Source: a bacterium (GTDB lineage: Bacteria > Verrucomicrobiota > Kiritimatiellia > UBA8416). Taken from it: DNA of 7,450 nt. Where the stretch lies: the NCBI GenBank assembly GCA_020048935.1, contig JAIFLS010000115.1, positions 1 through 7,450 on the forward strand, written 5' to 3'. This document shows, piece after piece, positions 5,990 to 7,450 of this stretch. A model generated the notes under the pieces. It saw only the letters and a list, made by a program, of their open reading frames with translations, was not told the origin of the DNA and did not search any database. The position numbers were made by a program, and so were the translations under genes. How positions within the stretch are numbered: the first letter of the stretch is position 1; every line of letters begins with the position of its first letter.

Positions 5990-6628
5990 ATGAGAAGACA
6001 TATCACATCCTTAATGGCATTTACATTCGCTCTCCACACTCTGTCTCTAGCTTCTGGTGATTTTCTTCCCATTTCTAAGTCTGATCTAAACTCTCCCCAA
6101 ACTGTGCATACTGAGCCATACCACGTAAAGCTACCTTCGGAGTTCCCGCAACTAAAAGATATCACCAGAGTCGACATCTATGAGGATAGATGGGCTGCAA
6201 AGATTCCGATAGAGGTAGGGCAGAACCAAAAGGAATTTAATTTGTTCTCAATTACAAACGTCAACGAAATCTCCGCACTATACGAGTGTCTCCAAACAGA
6301 CATAATGTTACCCACCAAGCTTGCACTTAGCGGGTATGCCAGTTTTCAGAATTGGTATTCTGGGACAAACTTGATTATTGAGTCATCACTCCTCAATGGA
6401 TATTCAACTGTGAGCGTTAACTTCTATGAAAGAGCTATTCCTAAAGGCGGTGCAGTCGGAAAGAGCGAGTCCTTTGCAGAAAAGATATTTGAGTATCATG
6501 CCAAAAACATCGATGGGTTCACTCAACGCTTTTTAAAGCGCCTCGACTCCGACAAGTCATCGTCACTAAAGAATCACAGTTTCAATAAACCCAGCGAACA
6601 ATGGACAGTCCAACAGCCTGCTCCCTAG
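5990..6628 (+). CDS. Secreted protein of unknown function
   Basis: A 212-residue orphan. Residues 1-23 form a signal peptide (MRRH, then a hydrophobic core ending near LASG). Residues 57-102 have a strand followed by FSITNVNEISALYECLQ, a 'strand, I-x-[DN], EI-xx-L-x-x-L' pattern seen in many small uncharacterised exported proteins; no function follows from it. Residues 118-147 are aromatic and beta-like, and 150-180 are probably helical. The C-terminus is rich in Ser, Lys and Gln (187-212). The start has no visible ribosome binding site and lies seven bases after the attC-like core, a layout common for integron cassettes. Codon and base use are clearly more AT-rich than in the SPFH genes. The TAG stop is inside a hairpin that carries the next gene's ribosome binding site, so the two are probably co-expressed. 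Confidence 0.65.
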   Translation: MRRHITSLMAFTFALHTLSLASGDFLPISKSDLNSPQTVHTEPYHVKLPSEFPQLKDITRVDIYEDRWAAKIPIEVGQNQKEFNLFSITNVNEISALYECLQTDIMLPTKLALSGYASFQNWYSGTNLIIESSLLNGYSTVSVNFYERAIPKGGAVGKSESFAEKIFEYHAKNIDGFTQRFLKRLDSDKSSSLKNHSFNKPSEQWTVQQPAP

Positions 6629-6654
6629 GATTACTCGTCGCAATCCTAGGAGAG
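6621..6654 (+). promoter_or_regulatory. Hairpin holding the upstream stop codon and the downstream ribosome binding site
   Basis: CCTAGGATT (6624-6632) is a perfect complement of AATCCTAGG (6642-6650) around a nine-base loop. CTC (6621-6623) can pair with GAG (6652-6654) past a bulged A6651. The TAG stop of the first gene is 6626-6628 in the 5' arm, and AGGAGAGG (6648-6655), the ribosome binding site of the TTG start at 6662, is in the 3' arm. The pairing would hide the ribosome binding site until a ribosome terminating on the first gene opens it, a plausible coupling device. No U tract follows, so it is unlikely to be a terminator. Confidence 0.6.
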
Positions 6655-6661
6655 GCACAAG

Positions 6662-7132
6662 TTGGCATCGAGACAAATGAGGATATTAAAGATACTCTTC
6701 GTCGGAATCGTCGGAGCCGCACTCGTGACGTGGGGGTTCGTCAAGTTTATTGTCAGGGATCACGTAGTTTGCATTGAACGGACCGGGCAATCGCTGCGGT
6801 ATGCCGTCGATGACGGAACCGAGTTCACCAACGTCAATACGTGCGTCACGCACTGTCTGGGGCGCCGAGCATGGAGTCTTCGGAACACGGTGAGGATCTA
6901 CTCCAGAGCGTCTGTCAGCACGAACGAGGTCCAGTACCTGGCCGATTTGATGTGTTACAACGCCATCTACCCAACAACACTGGAATTAGAGAACGGCAGC
7001 GGCACGAGCAGACAGCAGTATCAGCCCGGGGCATACCTTGAGACATTTGGGAGACAGGAACAACTGAATGCCAACCACACATCCGCAGGTATTCGCCAAC
7101 CTGCGGACGGGTTGCCGAAACCTTCAATGTGA
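6662..7132 (+). CDS. N-terminally anchored envelope protein of unknown function
   Basis: The product has 156 residues. A short basic N-terminus (MASRQMR) precedes one hydrophobic segment (about 9-31), with no signal-peptidase site, so it is probably a membrane anchor with the rest outside. Cysteines at 37, 61, 65 and 98 could form disulfides. Residues 77-109 (VRIYSRASVSTNEVQYLADL, then YPTTLELEN) have a strand-helix-strand pattern faintly like the periplasmic ExbD/TolR domain. No ExbB/TolQ gene is nearby and the N-terminal Asp region of ExbD is absent, so this is a weak idea. TTG 6662 is chosen because AGGAGAGG ends six bases before it; ATG 6677 would be too far away. The C-terminal residues overlap a perfect 9-bp hairpin at 7082-7107. 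No known function. Confidence 0.6.
   Translation: MASRQMRILKILFVGIVGAALVTWGFVKFIVRDHVVCIERTGQSLRYAVDDGTEFTNVNTCVTHCLGRRAWSLRNTVRIYSRASVSTNEVQYLADLMCYNAIYPTTLELENGSGTSRQQYQPGAYLETFGRQEQLNANHTSAGIRQPADGLPKPSM
7082..7107. repeat. Perfect inverted repeat inside the 3' end of the anchored-protein gene
   Basis: TCCGCAGGT (7082-7090) is an exact complement of ACCTGCGGA (7099-7107) around an ATTCGCCA loop. It is GC-rich and in coding sequence, followed by GGTTG (7110-7114), which can also pair with CAACC (7097-7101). It could be a REP-like palindrome or an RNA structure; one copy is seen here. Confidence 0.5.
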
Positions 7133-7153
7133 CCTCCCATCCATGCCATCAAG

Positions 7154-7175
7154 AGTGGGGGCTCGCGCCCCTGCT
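7154..7175 (+). terminator. Weak terminator-like hairpin before the HicB-like gene
   Basis: GGGGC (7158-7162) pairs with GCCCC (7167-7171) around a TCGC tetraloop. AGTG (7154-7157) extends the stem against TGCT (7172-7175) with two wobble pairs. The nearest T run is TTTT at 7182-7185, too far for a textbook intrinsic terminator, so termination is only possible. It marks the likely boundary between the envelope-protein pair and the next gene. Confidence 0.3.
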
Positions 7176-7213
7176 GCTCGTCTTTTGAAAAAGGAAAATA
7201 GAGAGGTGGAACT

Positions 7214-7450
7214 ATGAAAACCATTCCACATGATCACTATACCTACCGCGTCACGTGGTCGGAAGAAGACAATGAGTACGTTGGTCTGTGCGCGGAATTT
7301 CCGGGATTAAGCTGGCTGGCCGCGGCGCCCGAAGCGGCGCTCCGGGGAGTTCGCTCTGTAGTGGCTGATGTTGTTGAGGATATGAATACACAACGTGTAG
7401 GAAGCGAAGGGGAACATGTTAAGGGATATACGGAAGGCACTGCGGGCTTT
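7214..7450 (+). CDS. HicB-like antitoxin (partial, runs off the window)
   Basis: ATG 7214 has AGAGGTGG seven bases upstream, and 79 codons are visible. Residues 9-57 (YTYRVTWSEEDNEYVGLCAE, FPGLSWLA, then a helix ending VVADVVEDM) are the characteristic HicB/UPF0150 partial RNase H-like fold: a W-S-E-E-D strand and turn, G-L-C-A-E-F-P-G-L, an Ala-rich PEAAL helix and a V-rich helix end. HicB antitoxins bind HicA mRNA interferase toxins and often autoregulate through a C-terminal DNA-binding half. After residue 57 the usual NGE-x-x-P-x-P / YSGKF continuation is not seen; the visible residues (58-79, NTQRVGSEGEHVKGYTEGTAGF) are atypical. A diverged or damaged C-terminus is possible. Any hicA would lie downstream; none is present upstream. 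Confidence 0.8.
   Translation, partial: MKTIPHDHYTYRVTWSEEDNEYVGLCAEFPGLSWLAAAPEAALRGVRSVVADVVEDMNTQRVGSEGEHVKGYTEGTAGF

Noticed and set aside
5781..5993. 70-codon frame overlapping the DUF2442 gene in another phase
   Set aside because: It lies inside a recognised gene and shows no motif; only the part through the attC-like element resembles tails seen elsewhere.
6662..7132. ExbD/TolR assignment for the anchored protein
   Set aside because: Only a short strand-helix-strand pattern is similar; the membrane-proximal Asp region is missing and there is no ExbB/TolQ gene in the window.
1..7450. CRISPR array, tRNA or rRNA genes
   Set aside because: No regularly spaced direct repeats, no cloverleaf with TTC-loop signature and no rRNA-like conserved stretches were seen on either strand.

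Overview
The window is a bacterial, probably Gram-negative, accessory stretch in which almost all coding is on the + strand. The host cannot be named from this sequence. Tandem SPFH (band 7) genes, several orphan exported proteins of mixed beta-strand character, an IS1182-type element, DUF4160/DUF2442 and HicB-like genes would suit a Planctomycetota/Verrucomicrobiota/Kiritimatiellota-like or uncultured environmental genome. That is an impression, not a result.

Layout. (1) 1-1174: the tail of one SPFH-type protein overlaps by four bases a second, complete, membrane-anchored SPFH protein, a translationally coupled pair. (2) 1175-2650: an intergenic inverted repeat, then a secreted protein of about 445 residues with no recognised function. 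(3) 2657-4482: a long inverted repeat next to an apparently intact IS1182-family insertion sequence of about 1.74 kb, with an uninterrupted DDE transposase and imperfect 12-bp terminal inverted repeats. (4) 4551-5294: an orphan type I membrane protein with a signal peptide and a C-terminal anchor. (5) 5363-5974: a promoter-like sequence, then a tight DUF4160-DUF2442 gene pair resembling a toxin-antitoxin type module. The last 16 codons of DUF2442 lie in a 59-bp structured element that looks like an integron attC recombination site. (6) 5990-7132: two orphan envelope genes (a secreted protein and an N-terminally anchored protein). The first starts only 7 bases after the attC-like site. The two are joined by a hairpin that carries the stop codon of the first in one arm and the ribosome binding site of the second in the other. 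(7) 7214-7450: the start of a HicB-like antitoxin gene that runs off the window.

Functional reading. The SPFH pair is probably a membrane-organising complex. The IS is self-contained. The segment from about 5400 onward has the character of mobile cassette or genomic-island DNA: small TA-like genes, orphan exported proteins, visibly more AT-rich coding than the SPFH genes, short leaders and structured boundaries. The most informative features are the attC-like site at 5924-5982 and the stop-codon/RBS hairpin at 6621-6654. No CRISPR array, tRNA or rRNA was seen, and no gap longer than 300 bases lacks a gene.
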